A stretch of DNA of 64,000 bases, taken from positions 49,772,698 to 49,836,697 of the forward strand of contig JALGQZ010000011.1 in NCBI GenBank assembly GCA_023105745.1, in the 5' to 3' direction. Shown one piece after another: positions 39,020-50,572 of this stretch. The DNA is from Austropuccinia psidii (taxonomy: Eukaryota > Basidiomycota > Pucciniomycetes > Pucciniales > Sphaerophragmiaceae). The notes beneath the pieces are model-generated. The model did no database searches. It worked only from the letters and a program-made list of their open reading frames with translations, and was not told the DNA's origin. Positions within the stretch are counted from its first letter, which is position 1. The number at the start of each line of letters is the position of its first letter. The position numbers were made by a program, and so were the translations under genes.

Positions 39020-40982
39020 TACTGTAAAGTGTATGTAACTGTAAAAAATTAAATTGAACAAGTATGAAAACCATCCAAGAATAAGCTAATAAGCTACTGT
39101 TAGTATGGATACTATAGACTAGTAAATTGAATTAAAAAACTCTTTAAAGTCTGTACCTGTACCTGCACTATACAGTACAGTACAGTACACCAAATAAATC
39201 TCAACTAAATAATGTCAAAGATGAATTATGATGTAAAATTGTATTGATCAAGCAGATCTAAACAAATCGTTTTCAAGATCACAAGGTAAATCAAATCGAT
39301 CTTATTTTAAATATTTTTTAAAAGATTTTTTTATTTTTACTGTAATTAAATTTCTAAAATCTTCTCAAAAATTTGAATTGTATTTATATTTAATTTGATT
39401 TACAGTACAGTTTTATAGAAAAATTAAAAACTAAATTATTTTTGGAATGATTTTAAAATAATATGATATTTTAGAATTTTAAATTTATTTAATTTTTTTC
39501 TTTTTTTTTTTTTTTTCTTGAATTCGACAAGTCAATTTGGAAAAAGTGTTAAATATATTTTATTTATTTATTTTTTGAATCTAAACTTTTAGTTTTAAAT
39601 AAAATCATTAAATTTTGAATTAAATTAAATTAAATTAAATCAAATTAAATTCAATTAAATTAAAAAATCAAAAATCAAATCAAATGTTTTTTTTTCTTTC
39701 TCTTTTTTTTTTTTTTAATTTTTTTTTCTTGATTTCTTCTTTTAAAGTTTTCAATAGAGAGTAGTATATGATTAAATATACTATAAAATTATATTAGATT
39801 ATACTACAGTACAGTAGATGATTTGTATATGCTTGTATGTGGTTATTTATTTGTAAAATGTTTAAATTTCAAGTCGAATGAATGTCTTTCTAATCCTTTT
39901 TTTTTTTAAAAAAAAAATAATAATTTCAAATTTAAAAAATAAAAATAAAAATTAAATTAAATTTCATCAAAATCAAAAATTAAATTTATGATCTTGATTT
40001 TTTTTTTTTTTTTTTTTAATTTTTTATTTTAAATTTTCATTTTAACTTGCTAAATTGATCGAATTAAAAATTAAAAGACGATCTTCTTGATTGAATTTTA
40101 AAAATCTAGCTGACTTATTAAATTATTTGTTTGTCAGTCTTGCTAACTCAATCGATCAATTTATTGATTTTAATTAATTATAATATGATATGATAAAATA
40201 AATATCTTTTGATTTTTAAAATATTTTATTAAAAATCTTTCAAATCATCAAACAAATTTGAGTATTTCAATCATTACAATCAAAAATCATTTTAAATTAC
40301 AGTAAATTAATATTAAAAATCTTTCATTGATCTTCTTAAATTGGATCAAATTAAATTAAATAAAAAAGAATTTATTAAACTGAATAAAAGAAAAATAATC
40401 TATTTTATTTTTCAACAAGATTTTATTCGTCAAAGTCTCATTGAATTAATTCTTCACTTCGAATATCTTGAACCACTCATAAAACTAAAATTCAATTCAA
40501 TTCACTAATCATTACAATTTTAATTTCAATTTGAATTTTTTTCATCACTCTCTTCTCAATCAATTTTTAACTGTGCGTCATTTAATTAGTTTGATTTAAA
40601 TTATTCGATTGGATTAGATTGGATTGGTTTAGATTTGATTTAATTTTTTTTTAAATTTTTAATTTTTTTTTTTTTTTTTTTTTTTAATTTTAATTTTAAT
40701 TTTTTTTTTTGGGCTTCCCTTTGGTTCCTTGGCTTTCCTCTTTATGTTTCTTTCTCATTCCAATCTATTCGATAAAAAACTCTTTTTTAGTTTTTAATTA
40801 CTCTTGTAGCTCATTAAATTTTTATTAAATTCCATTAACCTAACTTTGTTTTGGTCAAATTGAATCTTCTCCAATTAATATATAAATTAACCTGTCGTCA
40901 AGGTTATCTTTCATCGATCAATTTTAGCTTCTTTTTTGACTTGAAAGTTTTTTTAATTTTATTACCAAATTATTGACTACAG

Positions 40983-41038
40983 TACTACCACTACTACTAC
41001 TACTACTACTACTATTACTACTACTACTACTACTACTC
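40983..41038 (+). repeat. (ACT)n trinucleotide repeat
   Basis: Imperfect run of ACT/CTA triplets about 1.06 kb before the PUF start codon, at the edge of a pyrimidine-rich stretch that probably belongs to the promoter or 5' untranslated region. Confidence 0.9.
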
Positions 41039-42100
41039 TATTACAATTACAATCACTATCACTACTAAATTACTATTACCACCCTGCTAATCATTAATCC
41101 TTCCCTTTCAATCTATCCAATCCATCCATCAATCTCTCTCTTTATTGATTTAATATAATCCTACTCACACTTAACTCTCCATCTTCACTACCTACCAATC
41201 CTTCCTATTGATTATAATCTGCCCGGACCAGTCATCTTATCCTTTTGACTAGTCACTTTAATTTTGGTCTTGATTACTAAATCGTTTCAATTCAAATTAC
41301 AGATTTTGGTTTCATTGAGCTTGAGACCGATCTTGAAAATCAATCAGTCTCCATTACCACGCTTTCATCTACTCTTTTTTTTTCCCTCCCTCTATTCCTT
41401 GTGTACGACTACAACCAACCAACTAACCAATCTGACTCTTATTCTCAATTTTTATTATTTAAAATTAAATTAAATTAAATCATTCATCTCATTCTTTTTT
41501 TTTTTTTTTGAAATCAAAATCAAAATCAAAATCAAAATCTTTCAGACTATCTAACCACCACTTGCTTCATCTGTCTTCTTTTCATCCTATATAATAACCT
41601 TTTTCATCATCCATCTTAAAATTATTTTATTTTATTAATCTGTTTGTTCACCTTCACCCCTCTCTGACCTTTGCTCAATTCTATTAAGCTTTAACTGTCC
41701 TCAAAACTTGATTAAATAACAAACTTAGCCTTCCTACTCCTGTTGTCTCTCAAGTGTATCAAATTATCATCTTAGTCAGACCACCTTCAACGCTTTGAAT
41801 TAGTCAATCTCAAAAACTAACTCTTGTGCTTATTTACTTTTAAATAATTTATCCATCCATCCAAATATATACATATATATACAAATATATCTATATATCT
41901 ATATATATACATTTATATATAAACATTGAAATCAAAACAGTAACAAGATCATCCTTTTCTGTACTCCTTTCTTGTTTTGATATATATTTATTTACTATAA
42001 TCCTCTTAGGATTTTGATCTTCAATTCTTACTTTTTTTTGCTCAAATCTTACAAGAATCATCTATAACATTCTCACTTGATTAATTTATTCTTTAATATT
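41039..42100 (+). promoter_or_regulatory. Probable promoter and 5' untranslated region of the PUF gene
   Basis: Pyrimidine-rich, unique-looking sequence with CT-rich patches (TCTCTCTC near 41135, CTTCTTTTCATCC near 41574) and a tetra-AT stretch near 41870-41920, leading to the ATG at 42101. CT-rich leaders are common upstream of fungal start codons. The transcription start and any upstream intron cannot be placed. The frame at 41264-41473 is not convincing as a gene. Confidence 0.4.
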
Positions 42101-45098
42101 ATGCCTACCTCTCGAACTTCTCCCGCCGGGCCAGGTGCTATCGGTGATCGCGATGGCAGTCGACGAAATAGTTGGGAACCTTGGACTACTGATATGGATA
42201 ATGATCATAATAGTAATGAATCTAATCGACACGGTCTCTCTGCTAAACCAGCATCTAGACGCGCATCTGAATTTACAGGTTTACGAAACGTTGGTAGTGT
42301 TGGTAATGGCAGAGGTAAATCTTATATTGTTTTCGTTTCAAACACATCTTCATACCTTTAATCTTAATCCGATCTAATCAAACCTTAAACTATTCCTCTT
42401 AAATCCCCCTTATTCCACTCATCTTCTCCCTTTTATCAATATCAATATCAAAAAATTTAAATTAAAAATCAAGTCACCGGTGGCTCACCTCTCGCTAGGC
42501 ACCGACTCTCGGCCGTGCCTAATCTGAGCGTTCCAGATGCACAAAACCCAGGGGCTAATTACTCTGCATTTCGAAGGGCTTCACAACCTGCCTTTGCTTC
42601 ACTCCCTCAAACCGACGGCTTAAATGCTACCATGAGCGCACTCTCCTTGGGTGGTGAAATCTCGCGCTCAAATCGAGCTTCTTTTAATGCCGGTGCCTCA
42701 CAATCGGCTCTTCGTGCTAGTTTAGCCACTCATCGCCCTAGCTTACCAGCCGTTCATAGTCCCCTGACTACTCATCAAGATTCTGGTTGGAATCCCTATT
42801 ATTTTGGCTCCAATCCTAATCAATCTAATTTGACCACCACTTCAACTCATGACACTCCTAGTAGCTTGGAATTATCTGCCGCAGCAGCATATGGTCAAGG
42901 TTATGATTATCGTCGTGATTCCGGCTATGGTCCTTCGCCACCTATTATTGGAAATTCTGAATCTCGTCGAGAGTCATATGCTTCTCAAGTTGCATCTGTC
43001 GCTGGCTTAAATAACCTTCGAAGAACTCAATCTGCTTGGCATATTCATGATGCTTTTGCCACTTCACCTCAACTTAGGCATTCATCTTTCTCTTTCATGC
43101 CAGCTCAAGCTAATAACATGGTAGCAACTACTGCATCATATGGTATTCCTACCACTACCTACAGTCTTGCTTCAGGTACCAATGGCTACGCTGGTCAACT
43201 TTCTACATCCCATCATCCTAATCTCATGTCCATGGATGGAATGTTTGGTGGCGCACCAGTCTTAAATCAGCATCAACAATTATTAGCCGAGGCCAGGCGT
43301 CAATCCATGACTCGTCAACCAATTGATTTTGGCTATGGTAGACAATATCACAATGCTAACTATAGTATGCCGCCAGTAATGATGTCAAACGGAATGAACA
43401 TGAGAAGTGCAGCTGCATTGCCCGCTGGAATGGTTGCTGGAGTCCCAGTTGTTAACTCCACTCCTGCTCCACGTCATCAAAATTCCGTTTCTCATAAAAA
43501 TAGTTTTGAATCTGGTGGGGGTAGAGTTGTTAGAAGTGCCATGCTTGAAGAGTTTCGCTCAAATAAACATCGTCGTTGGGAATTAAGTGTAAGATTTTTT
43601 GAAATTAAACTAATTACTCTTTAATTGCTTAGATTTTATTCCTGTTTTAGGATATGGCCGGTTTGATTGTTGAATTTGCCGGAGACCAACTTGGCTCACG
43701 TCACATTCAATCAAAGTTAGATTCCGCAACTGTTGAAGAAAAGCAATTGGTATTTGACGAAATCTACCCTAACGTATTGCAATTATCAATGGATGTATTT
43801 GCAAAGTATGAATATTTTTATATTTAGAATTAAAGCTTTGATTGCTCATTTGATCATATTGTTCGTTTAGCTATGTCGTTCAAAAGTTTTTTGAACAAGG
43901 TAGTCAAAGTCAAAAAACTCAATTGGCTGAATCACTTAGAGGTCATGTCTTACAACTTTCTTTACAAATGTATGGCTGTCGAGTCATTCAAAAAGTAACT
44001 CAAACATTTATCTTTTTGAGGTTGCTTTTTATTATTATTCTCATGCTGATTAAATTGCCCTTTTTTGGATTAAAGGCCTTAGAATTTATACTCATAGATC
44101 AACAACATATATTGATTAAAGAATTAGAGGGTGAAGTGATTCAATGTGCTAAGGATCAAAATGCCAATCATGTTTTACAACGCTCCCTTGAAAGGATTGA
44201 CCCTCAAATTAATCGATTCATAAGTCAAGCCTTTGTTGGTCAAGCCTTTGCTTTGGCAACTCATCCTTATGGTTGTAGAGTATTACAGAGGGTATTTGAG
44301 CACATGCCAGAGGATCAAACCCGACCTTTACTTGAAGAACTTCATCGATTTTCAAACAATCTTGTAAGTAATGAGTCTTTTACCTACACTTTATCAAATT
44401 GACTGTTTTTGGATTTAGATGACCGATCAATATGGTAATTATGTCGCTCAATGGATTATTACTGACGGCAAAAAAGAAGACGCCGCTCAGATGTTAGCTA
44501 AAGTTCGCGGTCAAGTACTTTTATTGTCAAAACATAAATTTGCTGTTTGTCCTTTTCGCTTTAGTTCCTTTTCAAACATTCTCTTCAAATGCTTTTACTG
44601 ATTTCTTTTTTTTTTTTTTTTTGACAAATTAACTTAGAGCAACGCTGTAGAAAAGGCAATTCTAAGATCAACTGATGAAGAAATGAAAGAAATGATATCA
44701 GAAATTTTGGCTACACGTGCCGATGGTAGCTCTACCGTGGGGATCATGCTCAAAGATGCCTTTGCTAACTTTCCACTGCAGAAATTTCTTCAAGTTGCTA
44801 AAGAGCCACAACGTGCTCAATTATTTGAAGAAGTTGGCGAACAGCTCATTCAAATGAAAAAGTATAGTTTATCTTATGGCAAATACTTGGTTGCGAGTAA
44901 GTTTTTTTTTTTTTGACTTATCAAAGCCCAGAAATCATTTACTCATCTTTAATGTTGACAGTCGAAAAATTGGTCAGCAATGAACGAGCCAATGCTTTAT
45001 TTAACGCTAATTTAAGCTTGAGCAATAGTTTGTCTAATGGAGTTACCATCCCAAATCCGGCACCTATTCCGCCCTCCATGACCCAAATCGCTGTTTAG
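42101..45098 (+). CDS. Pumilio/PUF-family RNA-binding protein (Puf3/PUM type), 8 exons
   Basis: Exons 42101-42314, 42474-43588, 43651-43805, 43871-43994, 44076-44363, 44419-44544, 44638-44896 and 44962-45098 join into 806 codons with no stop before TAG. All introns are GT-AG; the sixth has a weak GTTTGT donor. ATG 42101 was chosen as the first in-frame methionine; the frame extends upstream only without ATG. Residues 1-425 are Ser/Asn/Gln-rich and probably disordered. Residues about 440-760 form eight PUF repeats, mostly 36 residues apart. Base-contact residues are S459/R460/Q463, N495/Y496/Q499, C531/R532/Q535, N567/H568/Q571, C603/R604/Q607, N639/Y640/Q643, S675/N676/E679 and N718/F719/Q722. 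By the known PUF code this predicts UGUAUAUA. Such proteins bind mRNA 3' ends in the cytoplasm to repress or localise them. It is the only clearly intact gene here. Confidence 0.95.
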
Positions 45099-45278
45099 TG
45101 CACTCAGTCAGAAATTGCATGATTGTGTGAATCTCTTTTTTTTGCGTTTCTTTTCGGATCCCAAGTTCAAATCAGGACGGGTATACACATGTAAAAAATA
45201 ATAATTACTTGTGTGACGAGTAAGCGCTGCGCGAGCCTGATTAATGTTGATTGATTACATGAATGAACGAGTTTTGAA

Positions 45279-45284
45279 AATAAA
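45279..45284 (+). terminator. Probable polyadenylation signal AATAAA of the PUF gene
   Basis: AATAAA lies 181 bases after the stop codon, a normal distance for a fungal 3' untranslated region. No UGUAxAUA site is seen between the stop and this signal. Confidence 0.45.
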
Positions 45285-45407
45285 GTACATATTTATAAAG
45301 AAAAATAGTTTGACCTCACTTTTGTATTTAAATTGGTCTCTTTGATACACCTTGTTAACAGACAGAATACTTTAGAGAATCAGATTGATCTAGTTTTTTT
45401 GTAATAT

Positions 45408-46200
45408 TTATTGGGAGACTATGGAATCTGTCCAAGTCCTAGCCCCCTCCCCCTTGCCTTTATTTTTGATTGAATTGTTAGCTACATAGATAGTTACAGA
45501 AGCGAACAAGATTTTTTGATTTTTTTTTGCAAATATTATGACTGGTTGTGTTGATTGAAATGGATGCAGACAATCAAGAGTTTGATTGCTCATTTCTTTA
45601 ATCCGCTGAATATCTTGAGCTACTTTACAATCCCACATTTCCTCAAACGTTTTCAAAACATCAATTAAATTGCGTCAAGTACAATTTCGCAGCAAACTAC
45701 CTGGCTGATGGTGTGATTAATTAGAAAAGAAGATCAATTAATTTTTTTTTGAAAGAAAACTAAATAATATGAATTCATCAAGCTCAACAAAAATACTGGG
45801 AACACAATACAACCGGCAAAGAAAGGCAAACAATATTCAACTTATCATTGAATCAAAAACCAGAAATAGACCAGCCAATCAAGGCCCAAGTTTTATAATT
45901 CTCAATTTTGCTTAAAATAAGTCTTAATATTAAACATCAATACGTTTTTTTTTTTGGATTCGAAACAAATTTAATGTTTGTCTAATTCAACAACTCAAAT
46001 CAGCCTAAAAGCTAGAATTAGATGTCGACTTAGGTACCTCTAGTGGTATCTAATTCGACAACAAGTTGTCTAATTCTTTCTCACTCCTCGATAAATGCAC
46101 CAGCTCCCAAAATTTCACTCTTGATTACAGAAATCAATTCAGCATTTTGCTTTTCAATTTGACAATCACGTTCAATTGAATTCTCAGGTTGTTTTTTTTT
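45408..46200 (-). other. Possible small spliced gene or gene relic, convergent with the PUF gene
   Basis: Two stretches on the minus strand have protein-like rather than AT-driven composition. About 46085-46190 reads IERDCQIEKQNAELISVIKS and on to GAGAFIEE, ending at a good GTGAGA donor. 45550-45656 reads FEEMWDCKVAQDIQRI and on to LDCLHPFQSTQP; after it a GT...AG interval can be removed to reach a TAG at about 45418. I cannot find a clean acceptor joining them, and stops lie between. The first part is charged and heptad-like, suggesting a coiled coil. I do not recognise the protein; it may be a pseudogene. Confidence 0.3.
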
Positions 46201-46537
46201 GATTTCAACGAAACAAGATTTAAAAGAAAAAAAAAAAAAAGTCAATATGATTTAATTTAGGAAAAACATTGATAATAACCTCAAGTAAAAATCAAATTTT
46301 TTAAGTTTAATAGTAAATTTTTTATTTTTTTTCTTAAGTTTGATTTAAAAAGAAGAAATTTTTTTTTTTTTTTTTTTTTTTTTGTAAAAATGTGATAAAT
46401 TTCTCAATTTTTTACTTTTTTTATTTTTTTATTTTTTTATTTTAATAATTAAGTAAAAAAAAAAAAAAAAAAACATTTTAAATATATAATTTTTTTTTTT
46501 ATTTTTTAATTTTTTTTAATATAAAATTTTTATTTTT
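46200..46537. other. No gene seen; A/T homopolymer stretch
   Basis: Runs of T and A up to about 27 bases, with no coding features. The Harbinger element is inserted at its right end. Confidence 0.8.
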
Positions 46538-46540
46538 TTA
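46538..46540. other. Target-site duplication TTA (left)
   Basis: TTA immediately precedes GGCCTGG; the same TTA follows the right end at 50573-50575. PIF/Harbinger elements characteristically target TTA/TAA. Confidence 0.85.
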
Positions 46541-46623
46541 GGCCTGGTTTATGTTTGTGTTTTGAAATAAATTTTGAATTTATTTCAAAATTAATTTTCA
46601 TAATTTATTAATTATTTTTAATC
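46541..46623 (+). repeat. Harbinger left terminal inverted repeat
   Basis: Matches the reverse complement of 50490-50572 with a few mismatches. It contains an internal palindrome, TTTTGAAATAAATT pairing with AATTTATTTCAAAA at about 46559-46589, that is present in both ends. Confidence 0.85.
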
Positions 46624-46717
46624 AATTTTTATTCAAAATTCATCTCAAAGTTGATTCAAAACTCACCAAGTGGATTTTTATTTGGTCCATTTTAATTTAT
46701 TTGCAAATTTGCATATC

Positions 46718-48117
46718 ATGGCCAACCTTACGCCCAATTCTTAATTATCATCGTATGAATGGCTTAATTGCCTCCTGAGTGAGAATCAGGAAGACCATGA
46801 AGACGATCATTCCAACCAAGTGAGCCCAAATCTCACAACAGAAATGATGGAGCAAGCCTTGAGTGGACAAATTGTGGGGCAAATGATTTTTGAAGCTTTG
46901 CCAAGTCAAACTTCAACTCAACAACATAAAAGACGTATGAGTGAAGAAGCATGATTGTATCAGCAAAAATTAGAACACAAACGCATGCTTAAAAGGCAAC
47001 GACATGAAAACAACCGTGTTAATGCTGAAGCACAAAGACTAAAGCAGGTGGAACGACGTCTGGCCCAAGAGACTAATGAGAGAAATTGCAAAAGCCGTTT
47101 TTTTTGGAATGAGGATAGTACACGTCAATTATTGGAGATGATGAGGGACTTACGTATCAAATTTGTCAATATTGATGAAACCATGTCTGGATTCATTCCT
47201 TGGGGTCGATTTTTCAAGACAAATGAAAATCACAAGCACAAATTCCAGCTGTTAAAAGATCTGTCTTTTGAGACACTGGAAAGACAATACAAGGCATTAA
47301 TGGCCGTATACAAGGTATGCTTGTTATTTTATTATTATGACACATAAGCTAATGGATTAATATTATCATTAGAGCATAAAGGATTGTTCTGATGCCACTG
47401 GAAGAGAAGGTTTATACATCCAACTCCAAAGACATCACATGACGATGGAGGTGAGTCAAAATGTCTTATAATAAAAAAATTGTACTAAGATGATTTGAAA
47501 AATAGGTTTGTGAATTACTGAAAGAGATCAATGTACATAATTTTGGGATGAATGAGGTGGGCTTTGAATCAGGTGATTTGCAACCTCTGGCCAATAATAA
47601 TGATGACAATTTCAATCATGAGGATGTGGCAGAACTGATGCAAGTGTTATGTGAACAAGTGGGTCAATCAGGACCCAGAGAGGGCATGGAAGATTGGGCA
47701 GATGATTCAACAAATATGCAAAGTCAAGCCAAAGGAAGTCAAACTATGCGCAATGTTCCTGGCACATCAGGAACGTCTCATTGTAATTCCATAAGTCAAG
47801 TGTCAAGTGTCAGCAGGGGGACTACACATTGCAATCAGAATTTCATGAATAACATGAATACAAATATGCAAAACATGTTATCGCCATTGATGCTAATGCT
47901 GCAACAAAGTCAAGATTGTGCAGAAGAGAGAGATCGGATGCAAAGATTAAGGGGTGAATAAAGACAAATGTTGATGCGTGAATGAGAAGAGGAACAAAGG
48001 CTACGAGAATCACAAAGGAGAAATGATCAGTTAAATATGTATATGATGGCAATGTTGTCAAAAATGACAGGAGTGCCATTGGATGATCCGCCATCTGGGT
48101 TACAATTGGGTGAATAA
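46718..48117 (+). pseudogene. Harbinger Myb/SANT-like DNA-binding protein, 3 exons, four in-frame stops
   Basis: Exons 46718-47314, 47373-47450 and 47506-48117 join in one frame of 429 codons including the final TAA; both introns are GT-AG with good donors (GTATGC, GTGAGT). Stops interrupt it at 46742-46744, 46952-46954, 47959-47961 and 47983-47985. The central part, FWNEDSTRQLLEMMRDLR onward through GFIPWGRFF and LERQYKALMAVY, has the W-rich three-helix spacing of Myb/SANT-like (trihelix-type) domains. Glutamine- and methionine-rich sequence follows. In Harbinger elements the Myb-like partner binds the transposon ends and brings the transposase to the nucleus. With four stops and no indels it is a recent pseudogene. 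Confidence 0.75.
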
Positions 48118-48511
48118 AAATGAGCAAATCTTTGGTAGGTCTTCCTTGAATATACTTGACTTAATTGTATTATTAATCAACTAATGTAGATGTGACTGGT
48201 AGGGTCCTTGTGAATAGAATTTTCTGGGAATGAAAAAATGGGGTTTGTATTGCAAATGGTTTTTTATACTTGTAACTGCCCCAAAAAATGATGCAGCCTG
48301 GCTAAACAGAAAAGAATTGTTGTAACATACACTTTTGTCAAAATAAATGAGGCATTAATATAAATATAGTTCTTTGCTTGTATGAAATCTCCTCCTTGAT
48401 CAATATATCAAATTTAAATAGAATTGTTACACATAGTGATATATTTTTATTTGAACAAAGAAATAATATTAAACAGAAAATCAAATCATTGACAAATAAC
48501 TCCTTACAAAC
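48118..48511. other. Harbinger internal spacer, no gene seen
   Basis: AT-rich sequence between the Myb-like gene and the short middle ORF. Confidence 0.6.
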
Positions 48512-48982
48512 ATGAGTGCACCATCTTCATCTGACAATGTAAACAATGATAATAGTCATTCCCAGATTTTCAGCAAGGAATATATTAACAATATGGGCAA
48601 AATTGACAAAATGAAAGTCAGAAGGCAACGAATAATTCACCATATTTCCATGCTTCCACAAGAAAATGATGGACATGACAAAGAAATTGCATTATTACAA
48701 AGCAAGCTGAATATGAAAGATTGACTCATACAAAAATTGCAAAGGAAATTGTTGCAAGAGCTGAATGATCTAGAATCTCACTTACAAAGTTTCATGGGAT
48801 CATTCACCTTAAATCTCAGTCAGTTTGCCTTTGCTCTCTATTTTTCTGGGCCGCATTGCATGACTACTACAATATGTGACCTAAATCATGGTCGCACCCT
48901 TGTCCGGTTCTGCATTTCTTATAATAGTATTGATGGATTCCATCAAGCATATCCATATTCATATTGCCTAATGATTTTGTAA
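48512..48982 (+). pseudogene. Third Harbinger ORF, unknown product
   Basis: ATG at 48512 opens 70 codons; after a TGA at 48722-48724 the same frame continues open to a TAA at 48980-48982. The N-terminal half is Ser/Asn-rich, then IDKMKVRRQRIIHHI and ALLQSKLN...LQRKLLQELNDLESHLQ give a charged, heptad-like stretch that spans the stop codon, suggesting one coiled-coil protein interrupted once. The C-terminal part is not helical-looking and may be beyond the real end. I do not recognise it. Standard Harbinger elements have two genes, so this may be an extra accessory gene or a detached exon. Confidence 0.4.
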
Positions 48983-49100
48983 ACAATACGTCTTGATTTA
49001 CAATAGCCCCTCAATTGGCACTACAAAATCACTATGTCATTATTGTTACATTAATTAATCCTTAGGGAAGATCGTCAACTAAATTGTGTATTTAGAATCC

Positions 49101-50132
49101 CTATCCTAATCTCTCCTCTTTGTGCTTATGCCTATTCCAATGGTCCAAAAAAGTACCTCAATGGCCATTCAAAATGTTGTGAAGTATCATGCACATGATT
49201 GTCACTTTAACTGTATGCAGTGGTACTATTTCTTGTGGTGTCATTAGACATCTAAAACGGTTTTTCAAACGTCCAAAGGCCTTCTTGACTACTATTCTAT
49301 ATTCACAATTTATGTATTAGTGATATGTTAATTCTCCCAATTCTATGCTTACCTAGTTGAAGAATGAATGTTATTAAAATGAGCCCCTTCTTTGTTTTGT
49401 GGATTTTGTGAGGGTACAAGTATTGGTAGTCTTGAAGAATATCCAGAATTGCCAATTAGTAAGCAATCTGTGGGAAATCTTGCCACCCCATTAATAAGAT
49501 CTTGTCTAATCTGAGATTTCCTGAATATGCGACTATCATGTACCGATCCCAGCAGGCCGCCATACACCTGCATACATAATATCAGTCAATTGTGCCTTTT
49601 TAAAAAATTTAAATTATGCTCACGTTGCAAAAATTCCTATGCCCATCAACAATGCATTGAAAAACAATTGAATGCCAACCTTTTCTATTGACATATGCAT
49701 TCCATTGATCATTGGTCTGTGGGTTCCATCAATAGCCCCAATGATATTTCTGAGGCCTTGTCTTTTTCTAAACGTTTCCTAGATTTCTGCCCATTTCTCT
49801 ATGTCATCTGCTGCTGGAAAACTACATAACATTATAATAAGCTTTTGATTTTTTTTTGTCAAAGTTGATTTCCACAAAAAACATACATGATTGGTTGAAT
49901 CATGCAAGGCTTCCAAAATTGCTTGAACCACAGTCCTGGAGACTTGATAAGCTGTGGCTTTGCCCACATTGAACACATGCCCCACCGTATCGTAAGAAGT
50001 CCCATGACCCAGCCTATATAGAGTAATCCCTACCTTCTCTTCAATAATTAAACCCCGCACATCTTGTTGAAAGGAATTGGGGATATAATTAAACAACACA
50101 CTTATTAAATGAAAGAACTCTTGAAGACCCAT
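49101..50132 (-). pseudogene. Harbinger DDE transposase (DDE_Tnp_4 type), inactivated
   Basis: Starts ATG at 50132. The N-terminus has the helix-turn-helix block LYRLGHGTSYDTVGHVFNVGKATAYQVS. An intron probably lies around 49810-49895 but its sites are unclear. A TAG follows WAEI. Then come IIGAIDGTH (first catalytic Asp), a frameshift, NDQWNAYVNRKGWHSIVFQC, GSVHDSR, and LIGNSGY at 49448-49450, where Asp is expected but Asn is read. A 56-base intron at 49297-49352 joins HSSTR to IVVKKAFGRLKNRF; the usual catalytic Glu before AFGRLK is Lys (49284-49286). A TGA at 49158-49160 precedes the final TAG. Two of three catalytic acids are lost. Confidence 0.85.
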
Positions 50133-50489
50133 TTAAAAAAGCCCAATGAAATGATTTTCCGTGTATAAATCTTCTTTGAACCACGGATTGAAATGCCTTC
50201 CACACCTAATTGCATGACGCTCTTGATGCCTCCCTTCTGCATACCATGTCAAATGAAATGACCATGCAACTACCAAACATGATAAAATATAGATCAGATG
50301 AGAATTATTAATAACAAATATGTAAATAAGTCAAAAAATAATAAAAATATGGGTTGGAAAAAAAAAATGTTCTTTTACCATACTAAGTACCAAAAAAGGA
50401 GATTTAATTTATCAAAGTAAATAGATCATAAATTTCAAATAAAATTGAAAGACAATTTCAAAAAAATTTTTGAGTTGAGTTTATTTTTA

Positions 50490-50572
50490 ATTAAAAACAA
50501 TTAATAAATTATTAAAATTAATTTTGAAATAAATTTAAAATTTATTTCAAAACCCAAAACATAAACCGGGCC
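50490..50572 (-). repeat. Harbinger right terminal inverted repeat
   Basis: Inverted copy of 46541-46623, ending in GGGCC at 50572, with TTA at 50573-50575. Confidence 0.85.

Larger units (their letters stand above)
38222..40980. other. No gene seen; TACTGTA/TACAGTA-rich and simple-repeat region
   Basis: The words TACTGT and its complement ACAGTA recur every few dozen to few hundred bases from 38230 to about 39810, together with A/T homopolymers and AAATT or AATTC runs. No credible ORF on either strand. Lying just upstream of the PUF gene, it may include its distal promoter, but no promoter element can be assigned. Confidence 0.6.
46541..50572 (+). mobile_element. Complete PIF/Harbinger-type DNA transposon (4.03 kb)
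   Basis: Terminal inverted repeats of about 80 bp begin GGCC(T/C)GGTTTATG at both ends and are flanked by TTA. Inside are a Myb/SANT-like gene on the plus strand, a DDE transposase on the minus strand and a third short ORF between them. The first two are the standard pair for this superfamily. The coding parts carry stops and lost catalytic residues, so the element is structurally complete but unlikely to move itself. It sits in a homopolymer-rich stretch, only 1.4 kb beyond the PUF gene. Confidence 0.9.

Noticed and set aside
41264..41473. 69-codon ORF upstream of the PUF gene
   Set aside because: Pyrimidine-rich leader sequence translated to Leu/Ser/Thr; no conserved motif.
47843..48127. 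94-codon minus-strand ORF
   Set aside because: Antisense of the Myb-like coding region of the Harbinger element.
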